Below, one piece after another: positions 5,903 through 13,105 of a DNA stretch of 20,991 nt. The notes under the pieces were generated by a model. That model was not told the origin of the DNA and did not search any database. It saw only the letters and a list, made by a program, of their open reading frames with translations. The translations under genes and the position numbers were made by a program. The stretch is from Treponema sp. (GTDB lineage: Bacteria; Spirochaetota; Spirochaetia; Treponematales; Breznakiellaceae), in contig JAISPH010000013.1 in assembly GCA_031275035.1 (NCBI GenBank), positions 1-20,991 on the forward strand, in the 5' to 3' direction. Position 1 is the first letter of the stretch, and every line of letters starts with the position of its first letter.

Positions 5903-7762
5903 ATGCGTATTGCAGGAAAGTATATAACCGACGACAGAGGAAGAATCCTGATACTCCGGGGATGTAACCTGGGGGGAAATTCCAAGTATCCCTTTACCCC
6001 CTCCGGGGAAACCCAGAACCCCGCGTCCCTGGATCTGAGCGGGGGCGTCTCCTTTGTGGGCCGGCCCTTCCCCCTGGAGGAGGCGGAGCGGCACTTCCGC
6101 CGGCTCTCCGGCTGGGGTTTTACCTGCCTGCGTTTCAATATTACCTGGGAGGCCGTCGAACACGAAGGGCCGGGGATCTACGACGAGGCCTACCTGGCCT
6201 ATCTGCGGAAGCTGCTTAAAATGGCGGAACAATGGGATATTTCGGTCTTTATCGACCCCCACCAGGATGTGTGGAGCCGCTGGACCGGGGGGGACGGGGC
6301 CCCCGCCTGGACCCTGGAAAAGCTGGGCATGGATCTGGACCGGCTGGACGAGACCGGGGCCGCCCTGACCCAGCAGCGCTATACGGACAAGGTCTTTCCC
6401 CGGATGATATGGCCTACCAACTATAACCGTTACGGGGCGGCCACCATGTTTACCCTCTTCTTTGGAGGGAACAGCTATGCCCCGGACTGTACCGTAGAGG
6501 GCAGGCCGGTCCAGGACTGGCTTCAGGATCACTACCTGAAGGCCATGCGCCACTGTTACCGGCGGCTCAAGTCCTGCCGGGCCATTATAGGCTGGGGAAC
6601 GATGAACGAGCCCCATCCGGGCTTTATCGGCTACCGCAACCTGGAGGGGCTGGAGAATTTTCCCGTGGTTAACGGGGCCATCCCCAGCCCCCTTCAGGCT
6701 ATGGCCGCCGCCTCGGGGCATACCATGTCCATTCCGGTCTACCCCATAGGGCTTAACGCGGACCGGACGGCGGGCCGGGAGGTGATCAATCCCCATGGGG
6801 TTTCCCTCTTTAGGGAAGGTTTCAGTTGTCCCTGGAAGCAGGCCGGGGTCTGGACCGATGAGGGCTGGTCGCCCCGTATCGTAAGGAGAGATCACTTTAG
6901 CCGCTATGACGGAAGGCCCGCCGACTTTGTGGAGGACTTTCTAAAACCCTTTAACCGCCGCTTTATCGAGACCATGCGGGAGGTAAACGAGCGGGCCCTT
7001 ATCTTTATTGAGGGTATTCCCCACGGAAAAAATCCCAACTGGACCAAAGAGGACCCCCCCAATGTGATAAACGCATTCCACTGGTACGACGGTCCCACCC
7101 TTTACCTTAAATTCTTTCTGCCCTGGTTTTCGATCAGTACCATTACCCAAAAGCCTGTCCTGGGCAGAAAGGGGGTGGAGGATCTGTTCTCGGGATACCT
7201 GGAACAGGGGACCGTCTGGACCCAAAAATACATGGGGGACATCCCCTGTTTCCTGGGAGAATTCGGCCTTCCCTTTGACATGAACGGACGGCGGGCCTAT
7301 AAAACCGGGGATTACCGGCTCCACGAAGAGGCCATGGACATCTATTACGACGGTATAGACAAGAACCTGCTCCATTCCACCATCTGGCACTACTGCGCCA
7401 GCAATACCCGGGAGTACGGGGACGGCTGGAACGGCGAGGATCTGTCCATCGTTTTTCAGGGCGAAGGCCGGGCCGCCGGGGGCTGGCTCCGTCCCTACCC
7501 CATGGCATCGGCGGGGGTTCCCCTTCGGGTCCAATGGGACCGGAAGGCGGGGATCTTCAGCTTCCGTTTCCGGGCGGACCCCGCGGTGGAGGGTCCAACC
7601 GAGATCTTCGCCCCCCCGGAGTGTTTCGGCGGCAATCCAAAGTTGACCATAGACCCTCCGGGGGTGCTTCAGGCGGAGTACCGCAGGGAGGAACGGCGTA
7701 TTTTCATTGTAAACGAGGGCTATACCGGAGAGGCGGTTCTCAGGGCGGAAGCGGACCGGTGA
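5903..7762 (+). CDS. GH5 hydrolase, glucosylceramidase/steryl-glucosidase-like
   Basis: A 619-aa clan-A TIM-barrel glycosidase. The N-terminus reads like GH5 (GRILILRGCNLGG), then CLRFNITWEAVEHEGPG, IDPHQDVWSRWTGGDGAPAW, FFGGNSYAP, the acid/base Glu in GWGTMNEPH (E236), the nucleophile in FLGEFGLPFDMNG (E453), and WHYCASN-REYGDGWNGEDLSI. A ~130-residue beta-rich C-terminal domain follows. The HQDVWSRWTGG, FGGN and WNGEDLSI signatures match, from memory, the subfamily of fungal EGCrP glucocerebrosidases and sterol glucosidases (GH5_12) better than cellulases. No signal peptide is visible, so it is probably cytoplasmic and acts on imported glucosides. The ATG has GGGGAAGG 3 nt upstream. The gene is monocistronic, ends at a hairpin, and converges on the transglycosylase gene. 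Confidence 0.85.
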   Translation: MRIAGKYITDDRGRILILRGCNLGGNSKYPFTPSGETQNPASLDLSGGVSFVGRPFPLEEAERHFRRLSGWGFTCLRFNITWEAVEHEGPGIYDEAYLAYLRKLLKMAEQWDISVFIDPHQDVWSRWTGGDGAPAWTLEKLGMDLDRLDETGAALTQQRYTDKVFPRMIWPTNYNRYGAATMFTLFFGGNSYAPDCTVEGRPVQDWLQDHYLKAMRHCYRRLKSCRAIIGWGTMNEPHPGFIGYRNLEGLENFPVVNGAIPSPLQAMAAASGHTMSIPVYPIGLNADRTAGREVINPHGVSLFREGFSCPWKQAGVWTDEGWSPRIVRRDHFSRYDGRPADFVEDFLKPFNRRFIETMREVNERALIFIEGIPHGKNPNWTKEDPPNVINAFHWYDGPTLYLKFFLPWFSISTITQKPVLGRKGVEDLFSGYLEQGTVWTQKYMGDIPCFLGEFGLPFDMNGRRAYKTGDYRLHEEAMDIYYDGIDKNLLHSTIWHYCASNTREYGDGWNGEDLSIVFQGEGRAAGGWLRPYPMASAGVPLRVQWDRKAGIFSFRFRADPAVEGPTEIFAPPECFGGNPKLTIDPPGVLQAEYRREERRIFIVNEGYTGEAVLRAEADR

Positions 7763-7767
7763 TCCCT

Positions 7768-7802
7768 CCGGCGGCGTTTCCTGCGGAACAGGACGCCGCC
7801 GG
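7768..7802. terminator. Hairpin between convergent genes
   Basis: CCGGCGGCGT (7768-7777) pairs with ACGCCGCCGG (7793-7802), and inside it TTCC pairs with GGAA, giving a nearly continuous stem. It begins 5 nt after the GH5 stop. There is no U-tract, so it may act as a structural barrier for both convergent transcripts. Confidence 0.5.
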
Positions 7803-7858
7803 CCGCAATGCCCGGCGGTCTTTAACCAAAAGCTCTGGAAACCAGGCCGGGGGTTCCC

Positions 7859-8644
7859 TTAAAACACCGCGTTAAAAAAGTCCCAAATATTGCCGGTGAA
7901 GGAGATCTCTTCTTCTCCGTTGTAGTACCTCCGGGTAAATTCGGTCTCGAAGAGCGTCTCGATGGAACGCTGTACCTTGAGGATCCGGGAGACATAGTCC
8001 AGGGTCTTCTTGGGGGTTCCCCCGGAACTGACCCGTCCGTTCCCCGCATTGTAGATGGCCAGAGCGGCTACATCGGAGCCTCCGCTGTCCAGGCACCAGC
8101 GCAGATGGGCCATGCCGTAGTATGCATTGACGCCGGGATCAAAGAAATCGGCCTCGTTCAGCCGGGGAAAGGAACAGCAGTTAAGCTGAAACAGCCCCCG
8201 GTCGACGCTTTCGTTGATATTTTTCCTGTTGACGGCCCGGGGGTTGTAGCGGCTTTCCTCCCAGCAGAGGGCAAAGGCCAAACCGGGGGAGATGCCGAAG
8301 ACATCGGCGTTTTCCAGGATTACCCCGGCAACTTCCCGGGAACCGGCGACCTTGCTGAAAAATTCCACCACCGCTTCCCGGAACGATTCATTTTTATAAC
8401 ATTCCCGGATAAAATCCGTTTCCCCGCGCCGTTCCGGAAGGGACCGGTACGCCACCGCTTCGGCATACTTATCCTGAAGCGTCTGCCGTACCGCCGCAAT
8501 ATCCGGCGAAGTCCCGTATGTTCCAGGCCCCTCAAAGATCCCTTCCGCCGCCGCCTTTTTGGCTTTGGGTTCCATTTTCCAGGCGACAAAGAAAAATGCC
8601 CCCGCCAATATGGCGGCCACTGGAAAAATGATGCGTTTTTTCAA
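7859..8644 (-). CDS. Lytic transglycosylase (SLT domain), membrane-anchored
   Basis: A 261-aa protein with an N-terminal signal/anchor segment (IIFPVAAILAGAFFFVAW, ~5-22). Residues ~105-240 form an SLT/Goose-lysozyme-like fold that cleaves murein glycan strands to 1,6-anhydro products in the periplasm. The catalytic Glu is E130 in ALCWEESRYNP, followed by the family motifs RGLFQLN and ALAIYNAGNGRV. The long N-terminal part and the ~45-residue tail are not assignable. The start is TTG at 8644, supported by GGGG about 6 nt upstream. It is preceded by a perfect AT-rich palindrome (8667-8696) that overlaps the likely promoter. Plausible roles are wall remodelling or flagellar insertion; nothing nearby decides between them. 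Confidence 0.85.
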   Translation of the reverse strand: MKKRIIFPVAAILAGAFFFVAWKMEPKAKKAAAEGIFEGPGTYGTSPDIAAVRQTLQDKYAEAVAYRSLPERRGETDFIRECYKNESFREAVVEFFSKVAGSREVAGVILENADVFGISPGLAFALCWEESRYNPRAVNRKNINESVDRGLFQLNCCSFPRLNEADFFDPGVNAYYGMAHLRWCLDSGGSDVAALAIYNAGNGRVSSGGTPKKTLDYVSRILKVQRSIETLFETEFTRRYYNGEEEISFTGNIWDFFNAVF

Positions 8645-8666
8645 TAAATTCCCCTTTTTTCATTGT

Positions 8667-8696
8667 TTTTTATTACTACTAAAATAGTAATAAAAA
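8667..8696 (-). promoter_or_regulatory. Perfect 12-bp AT palindrome upstream of the transglycosylase
   Basis: TTTTTATTACTA (8667-8678) and TAGTAATAAAAA (8685-8696) are exact complements around the 6-nt loop CTAAAA. On the minus strand a weak promoter (TTGTTT-17-TACTAT) overlaps the palindrome at its -10. This suggests an operator for a dimeric regulator. Without a U-run or GC stem it is a poor terminator. Confidence 0.45.
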
Positions 8697-8723
8697 GCGG
8701 AAAAAAAAACAATACCCGGAGGT

Positions 8724-8808
8724 TTTCCCAAAACATCGGTTTTGGGAAAGATTTCTTGTTGCAATGTCAAAGCGCCGCCCTGGGCCGGGGCCCGCCGTCC
8801 GCAGGGCG
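8724..8808 (-). terminator. Termination region of rex-serC-serA
   Basis: Two stems follow serA on the minus strand. CAGGGCG (8802-8808) with CGCCCTG (8776-8782) comes first. It is followed by an 11-bp perfect stem (8739-8749 with 8724-8734, 4-nt loop), and about 14 nt later by a run of nine U residues (8701-8709). Neither stem is directly attached to the U-run, so termination efficiency is uncertain. Confidence 0.5.
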
Positions 8809-8830
8809 CCGTCATAGGGCGCCGCCGCTT

Positions 8831-10012
8831 TCAGCCCTGGTTAAAGCCTTCGATAGTCCGCACCCGGATAATGCCGTTTACCGATTTGATATGCTCCAGG
8901 GTTTCCGCGGGGATGGGCTGTTCCGTGTCGATGATGTTATACGCGTACTCATCCCGGTGGTGGTTTATCAGATCCGTAATGTTGATATTCGCCTCCGCCA
9001 GGATGGTGGTAATCTGGCCCACCATGTTGGGGATGTTCCGGTTTGCCACCAAAAGCCGGCAGGGCGCCCGCTGTTCCAGCCTGCACCGGGGAAAATTGAC
9101 CGAATTTTTTATGTTTCCCGCCTCCAGAAAATCTATAAGCTGCCGGGCGGCCATGACCGCGCAGTTATCCTCCGCCTCCGGCGTGGAAGCCCCCAGGTGG
9201 GGGATACAGACCGCCCGCTTACAGGCCAGAAGCTCCGCGGTGGGAAAATCGGTTACATAGACTCCCAGCTTTTCCTGGTTCAGGGCGGCGATGATGTCCT
9301 CCTCGTTGACCAGACCCCCCCGGGCCAGGTTGACGATCCGGGCGCCCTTCTTCATCAGGCGGAATTTTTCAGCATTGAGGAGGCCCTTGGTGGTCTCCCC
9401 CAGGGGCAGGTGCAGGGTAACATAGTCCGCCTTGGCCAGCAGTCCCTCCAGCGTATCCGCCCGCTGGACCCGGTGGGAGAGATTCCAGGCGGCGTCCACC
9501 GAAATATAGGGATCGTAGCCGATCACCTCCATTCCCAGGGCTACCGCATCGTTAGCCACCATGACCCCGATGGAACCCAGTCCCACCACCCCCAGGATCT
9601 TGCGGGTCAGTTCCGGCCCCTCAAAGCGGGACTTCCCCTTCTCCACCAGCTCCGGCACCTCGTCGGCCTTGTCCGCCAGGGTGGCGCTCCAGCCGACGCC
9701 GCCCAGGATGTTCCGGGAGGCGATGAGCAGCGCCGCCAGGGCAAGCTCCTTTACCGCATTGGCGTTTCCGCCGGGGGTGTTAAAGACCACCACCCCCCGG
9801 TCGCTGCAGGCGGCCACGGGGATATTGTTTACCCCCGCCCCGGCCCGGGCTATGGCCTTGACCGTCCGGGGGATCTCCACCTGGTGCAGATCCGCGCTGC
9901 GTACCAGAATGGCGTCGGGGTTGGGGATCTCGCTGGCCACTTCGTAACGGTCCCGGTGAAAGAGCTCAAGCCCCTTGGGGGATATCTTGTTTATCGTTTG
10001 AATTTTAAACAT
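8831..10012 (-). CDS. serA: D-3-phosphoglycerate dehydrogenase
   Basis: A 393-aa NAD-dependent enzyme for the first step of serine synthesis (3-phosphoglycerate to 3-phosphohydroxypyruvate). The N-terminal substrate domain is followed by a Rossmann fold with GLGSIG at 144-149, the catalytic Arg in NLARGG (R231) and His in PHLGAST (H272), and a C-terminal ACT domain from ~319 (LLVANRNIPNMVGQITTIL) of the type that binds serine for feedback control. It lacks the extra intervening domain of the long mycobacterial form. I chose ATG 10012, not the longer frame, because AAAGGAA lies 7 nt upstream. Start and serC stop overlap by 8 nt (ATGTTTAA), so translation is coupled. Being downstream of rex ties an NADH-producing step to a redox repressor. 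Confidence 0.95.
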   Translation of the reverse strand: MFKIQTINKISPKGLELFHRDRYEVASEIPNPDAILVRSADLHQVEIPRTVKAIARAGAGVNNIPVAACSDRGVVVFNTPGGNANAVKELALAALLIASRNILGGVGWSATLADKADEVPELVEKGKSRFEGPELTRKILGVVGLGSIGVMVANDAVALGMEVIGYDPYISVDAAWNLSHRVQRADTLEGLLAKADYVTLHLPLGETTKGLLNAEKFRLMKKGARIVNLARGGLVNEEDIIAALNQEKLGVYVTDFPTAELLACKRAVCIPHLGASTPEAEDNCAVMAARQLIDFLEAGNIKNSVNFPRCRLEQRAPCRLLVANRNIPNMVGQITTILAEANINITDLINHHRDEYAYNIIDTEQPIPAETLEHIKSVNGIIRVRTIEGFNQG

Positions 10013-11150
10013 GGCGGTTCCTTTCGGTCTCTTCAAATTGTTCCATAAAGGCAATCAGGGCCTTTACCCCTTCCAGGGGCATGGCGTTGTAAATGCTGGC
10101 CCTCATGCCCCCCACCAGCCGGTGTCCCGCCAGGTTTACCAGGCCCGCTTCGGCGGCTTCCCTGACAAAACGGCTTTCCAGATCCTTCCGCCGGGTTTCG
10201 TCCTCCACGGAGGCGATAAAGGGAATATTCATCAGACTGCGGAAGGGCTTTTCCACGGGAGATCTGAAAAGCCGGGAACCGTCCAAATACCGGTAGAAAA
10301 GCTCCGCCTTTTCCCGGTTTCTGCCGGCCATGGCCTTGACCCCCCCCAGGTTTTTAAGCCATTCCAGGACCAGGCCGATGACATAGATCCCGTAGCAGGG
10401 GGGGGTATTGTACAGGGAACCCTCTTCGGCGTGGGTTTCGTAACGGAGCATTACCGGGGTCCAGCCGGGGGCCCTGCCGATAAGATCCTCCCGGACTATC
10501 ACCACCGTGGTTCCCGCGGGCCCCAGATTCTTCTGGGCCCCCGCATAGAGGACGCCGAAGCGGGAAACGTCCAGGGGTTCCGAGAGTATACAGCTGGAAA
10601 TGTCGGAAACCAGGGGAACCGTTTTGGGGAGCTCCGGGAGCTCCGCCCATTTGGTCCCCACGATGGTATTGTTCAGGGTGATGTGATAGTAGGCGGCGGC
10701 GTCCATGCCGGCGGCGTCCATGCCATTGGCGTCCGGGGGGGGGAGTTCCGGGATATAGGAATAGGCCCTGTCCCCGGAACTTGCGGGAATTACCGTTTCC
10801 ACATACTTGGCGGCCTCGCCGGCGGCCTTCTTTGCCCAGACCCCGGTTTCCACATAGGCGGCCCGTTTCCGGGACCCGCCGCCGGTCGCTGCCAGGTTGA
10901 GGGGAACCATGGCGAACTGGAGGGAGGCTCCTCCCTGGAGGAAGAGCACCCTGTAGTTGGAGGGAATATCCATCAGCTCCCGGAGCAGGGCCTCGGTTTT
11001 TTCGATGATGGCCTTAAAGTCTTTGGACCGGTGGCTCATCTCCATCACCGACTGGCCCGATCCGCCGGCGTCGGTCATCTCCGCCGCCGCCCTTTCCAGT
11101 ACCGGCAGCGGCAGCGCCGAGGGTCCCGGGGAAAAGTTGTAAACACGCAT
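10005..11150 (-). CDS. serC: Phosphoserine aminotransferase
   Basis: A 381-aa class-V PLP aminotransferase that converts 3-phosphohydroxypyruvate and glutamate to phosphoserine. The diagnostic start NFSPGPSALP, the QGGASLQFAMVPLNL segment, the PLP Lys K207 in LYAGAQKNLGPAG, and NTPPCYGIYV near the dimer interface are all visible. It is about 20 residues longer than typical. Part of the excess is an insertion near residues 142-153 containing a perfect tandem duplication (AGMDA twice). AAGGAG precedes the ATG. It lies 39 nt after rex and overlaps serA by 8 nt, forming rex-serC-serA. Confidence 0.95.
   Translation of the reverse strand: MRVYNFSPGPSALPLPVLERAAAEMTDAGGSGQSVMEMSHRSKDFKAIIEKTEALLRELMDIPSNYRVLFLQGGASLQFAMVPLNLAATGGGSRKRAAYVETGVWAKKAAGEAAKYVETVIPASSGDRAYSYIPELPPPDANGMDAAGMDAAAYYHITLNNTIVGTKWAELPELPKTVPLVSDISSCILSEPLDVSRFGVLYAGAQKNLGPAGTTVVIVREDLIGRAPGWTPVMLRYETHAEEGSLYNTPPCYGIYVIGLVLEWLKNLGGVKAMAGRNREKAELFYRYLDGSRLFRSPVEKPFRSLMNIPFIASVEDETRRKDLESRFVREAAEAGLVNLAGHRLVGGMRASIYNAMPLEGVKALIAFMEQFEETERNRHV
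10695..10724 (-). repeat. In-frame 15-bp tandem duplication within serC
   Basis: GGCGGCGTCCATGCC occurs twice without a gap (10695-10709 and 10710-10724). It adds five residues (AGMDA) to a surface-type insertion of SerC and keeps the frame. Confidence 0.85.
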
Positions 11151-11189
11151 AGAGTCTCCTTGTCAAATATAAAAGCCGCTTAGCGCGGA

Positions 11190-11861
11190 TCATTCCTCCA
11201 GGGGGGCCCCCATCTGTACCGCCAGGGCCCGCAGCTCATCCGTCAGGAATACATTCCGCACGGCGATTTCCGGCCCCAGCTTGAGGGGAACCGGGGCAAA
11301 GTTGAGAATTCCCCGGATTCCCGCGGCGGCCAGCTTTTCCGCCGCCCCCTGGGCCGCGCCGGGGGGAACGCAGAGCAGGGCTATCTCGATACCGAACCGG
11401 CGGATCACCTCTCCCATTTTATAGGCCGGATAGAGGGGGGCCGAAGACTTGAGGATCTCCACCCGGTTTACATTGGTGTCGAACCCCGCGGCAAGTTCAA
11501 ACTCAGGCTCCTCCCGGCGATGGTCCGTTTCGGCTCCGGCCTCCGGAACCGCCCCCGGCTCAAGGTCCCGGAAGTTAAGGTAGGCCGAACCAAGCCGGCC
11601 CAGGCCCACTACGCAAAAAAGCCGGCGGCGGCGGAGGCCCAGGGCTTTTTTAATGGCCTCCGCCAAGGCCGGAGGGTCGTAACCGGCGGAGCTCCCCAGG
11701 ACCCCTTCCCCGCCCAGGAACGAAATGTCCTTCCTGATGGTATGGCTTGCCCAGCCCGTGAGAGCCTCGATTTCGGCGGAGGTTACGGGTCCGGGGCCGT
11801 TTTTTTCGAGGAGCCGCATCAGATAGAGGAGCCGCTGTTTTGCCGGCCCTGATACATTCAC
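11190..11861 (-). CDS. rex: Redox-sensing transcriptional repressor Rex
   Basis: A 223-aa Rex-family protein that binds DNA when NAD+ is high and releases it when NADH rises. The N-terminal winged helix (~1-75) contains ASHTIRKDISFLG, and the Rossmann part begins CVVGLGRLGSAYLNF (GLGRLG 86-91) and ends with ALLCVPPGAAQ and GILNFAPVPL. An acidic insertion of about 20 residues near 101-121 makes it slightly longer than usual. The start is a GTG at 11861 with AAAGG 11 nt upstream. A near-identical start region lies 92 nt upstream. A perfect Rex-type operator covers the predicted start site of its own promoter, so autoregulation is likely. It heads the serC-serA operon. Confidence 0.9.
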   Translation of the reverse strand: MNVSGPAKQRLLYLMRLLEKNGPGPVTSAEIEALTGWASHTIRKDISFLGGEGVLGSSAGYDPPALAEAIKKALGLRRRRLFCVVGLGRLGSAYLNFRDLEPGAVPEAGAETDHRREEPEFELAAGFDTNVNRVEILKSSAPLYPAYKMGEVIRRFGIEIALLCVPPGAAQGAAEKLAAAGIRGILNFAPVPLKLGPEIAVRNVFLTDELRALAVQMGAPLEE

Positions 11862-11972
11862 CGCTTGTAAAACCTTTACCGGGGTCGTGGCCGCGCTGCA
11901 GTAACGACAACCTGCTTTCGCAGGCCCCGCCGGGCCGGCCCGGATATATTCACCGCTTGTAATGCCTTTGCA
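11838..11972 (-). repeat. Duplicated translation-initiation region of rex
   Basis: About 38 bp around the rex start (11838-11877) is repeated 92 bp upstream (11930-11972). Both copies share AAAGG, then TTACAAGCGGTGAAT, then GGGCCGGC, with a few substitutions. As 92 is not a multiple of three, the upstream copy is out of frame with rex. Confidence 0.75.
11876..11953 (-). CDS. Leader mini-ORF ahead of rex (25 codons)
   Basis: GTG at 11953 opens a 25-codon frame (VNISGPARRG...) that ends at TAA 11876-11878. This stop lies inside the Shine-Dalgarno region of rex (GGTAAAGG), 15 nt before the rex GTG. Its initiation region (AAAGG, TTACAAGCGGTGAAT) is a near copy of that of rex, and its first residues (VNISGPA) copy the rex N-terminus (VNVSGPA). 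It contains a CCTGC-GAAA-GCAGG hairpin. It could be a real leader peptide or a relic of a partial duplication. Confidence 0.4.
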   Translation of the reverse strand: MNISGPARRGLRKQVVVTAARPRPR

Positions 11973-12005
11973 AGATTCACAGACGGAGCAAAAAACGGCG
12001 GCGAT

Positions 12006-12023
12006 CTGTGAAATATTTCACAG
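12006..12023. promoter_or_regulatory. Rex operator (ROP) palindrome
   Basis: CTGTGAAATATTTCACAG is a perfect 18-bp palindrome and matches the known Rex box TTGTGAA-N4-TTCACAA except at the two outermost bases. It lies directly downstream of the rex -10 element and covers the predicted +1, so binding should block rex-serC-serA transcription. It is about 57 bp from the hprK -35, too far for direct occlusion of that promoter. Confidence 0.85.
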
Positions 12024-12025
12024 TT

Positions 12026-12054
12026 AGAATAGGGGAAGGACGGATCTTTGTCAA
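12026..12054 (-). promoter_or_regulatory. rex-serC-serA promoter
   Basis: A perfect TTGACA (12049-12054), a 17-nt spacer and TATTCT (12026-12031) on the minus strand. The predicted start near 12019 falls inside the Rex palindrome, leaving a leader of about 158 nt before the rex GTG. Confidence 0.75.
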
Positions 12055-12080
12055 GGGCATCGCACCGGAATTCTCTCCGC

Positions 12081-12109
12081 TTGTTCCTGTGGAACATTTG
12101 CTTTACAAT
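12081..12109 (+). promoter_or_regulatory. hprK promoter, predicted leaderless
   Basis: TTGTTC, a 17-nt spacer, then TACAAT (5 of 6), ending six nucleotides before the ATG at 12116. No Shine-Dalgarno is present before that ATG. TGTTCC-TGT-GGAACA (12082-12096) is a 6-bp inverted repeat overlapping the -35 and could be an operator. Confidence 0.5.
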
Positions 12110-12115
12110 TGACCC

Positions 12116-13105
12116 ATGGCGGACAAGCAGTTTACCGTGCTGGATCTCATCGATATCGACCTTAACGAGCTCAATTCTCTCAACCTGCACTGCATAGGCG
12201 GCAGAAAGGGGCTTACCCGGGAGATCAGCGTCCCCGATCTTAACCGGCCGGGGCTTGCCATCATGGGATTCTACGAATCCTTCGCCTACCAGCGCATTCA
12301 GGTTTTTGGCCGGGGGGAGGCGGCCTGCCTTAAAAAGATGACCGCCGAGGGCCGCTTCGATACCATCCGGCAGATGTTTTCGTTTTCCATCCCCTGCTGC
12401 ATCTTTACCCATAATCTGGTTCCCGACAAGGAATTTTTCGATGAGGCGGAGAAGAACCTCTGCCCCCTTCTGCAGACCGATCTGGGGACTTCCGAATTTG
12501 TGATGCGGCTCATGCGCACCCTCTCCAATATCTTTGCCCCCCAAAAGAGCATCCACGGAGTGCTGGTGGAGGTCTACGGCCTGGGTATCCTGATTCTGGG
12601 AGACTCGGGGGTGGGAAAAAGCGAAACCGCCCTGGAGCTGATCGAGCGGGGACACCGGCTGGTGGCGGACGATGTGGTGGACATACGCTGCGTCAACGGC
12701 AATATGCTTATCGGCACCGGGGCGAATAAGATTATCGGCCACCACATGGAGATCCGGGGGCTGGGGATCATCAATATCACCCATCTCTTCGGGGTCGGGG
12801 CCATCCGGGACCGGAAGCAGATCCAGCTTGTGGCGGTGCTGGAGGAATGGGACTCGGAAAAGAACTACGACCGCCTGGGGACGGAGGAAAACTATATGGA
12901 GATTTTGGGGGTAAACATCCCCAAGCTGGACATTCCCGTAAAGCCCGGCCGGAATGTTCCCATCATCCTGGAGACCGCCGCCATGAATGAACGGCTTAAA
13001 AAGATGGGCTATAACTCGGCGGAAGAATTCAACCGGAATATCCTTAAATGGATAGAGAGCGATACCGCCCGCTCGGTTTATTTTGGACAGGAAGACATTA
13101 TATGA
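12116..13105 (+). CDS. hprK: HPr kinase/phosphorylase
   Basis: A 329-aa HprK/P, which phosphorylates and dephosphorylates the regulatory Ser of HPr in response to ATP, metabolites and phosphate. The N-terminal domain (~1-130) contains LTREISVPDLNRPGLA. The kinase core has the P-loop GDSGVGKS (162-169) followed by ETALELIERGHRLVADD, the HprK signature MEIRGLGIINI, and the C-terminal KLDIPVKPGRNVPIILETAAMN region. Length and order match canonical members. The substrate gene ptsH follows with a 4-nt ATGA overlap. Translation appears to start at the very 5' end of the mRNA. With PtsN in the window and no EII permease, a regulatory role is most likely. Confidence 0.96.
   Translation: MADKQFTVLDLIDIDLNELNSLNLHCIGGRKGLTREISVPDLNRPGLAIMGFYESFAYQRIQVFGRGEAACLKKMTAEGRFDTIRQMFSFSIPCCIFTHNLVPDKEFFDEAEKNLCPLLQTDLGTSEFVMRLMRTLSNIFAPQKSIHGVLVEVYGLGILILGDSGVGKSETALELIERGHRLVADDVVDIRCVNGNMLIGTGANKIIGHHMEIRGLGIINITHLFGVGAIRDRKQIQLVAVLEEWDSEKNYDRLGTEENYMEILGVNIPKLDIPVKPGRNVPIILETAAMNERLKKMGYNSAEEFNRNILKWIESDTARSVYFGQEDII

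Noticed and set aside
5789..6895. Upstream extension of the HEAT-like frame to 757 aa
   Set aside because: The extension is antisense to the GH5 gene, is Pro/Gly/His-rich as expected of shadow translation in GC-rich DNA, and lies upstream of a proper start with signal peptide and ribosome-binding site at 5788.
7382..7398. Sigma54-like TGGCAC word
   Set aside because: It lies inside the GH5 coding sequence and lacks the TTGC element at the required spacing.
8663..11183. Long plus-strand frames (461 and 390 aa) opposite serA and serC
   Set aside because: They are antisense to well-supported serA and serC, have low-complexity Gly/Pro/His-rich composition and no recognisable domain.
12082..12096. 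LexA box at the hprK -35 (TGTTCC-TGT-GGAACA)
   Set aside because: The arms are in the opposite order to the GAAC-N4-GTTC type box and the spacing differs. It could still be an operator for another protein.
11876..12784. 302-aa minus-strand frame running through hprK into the rex leader
   Set aside because: It is mostly antisense to hprK. Only its last 25 codons, starting at the duplicated GTG, have an independent initiation signal and are listed separately.
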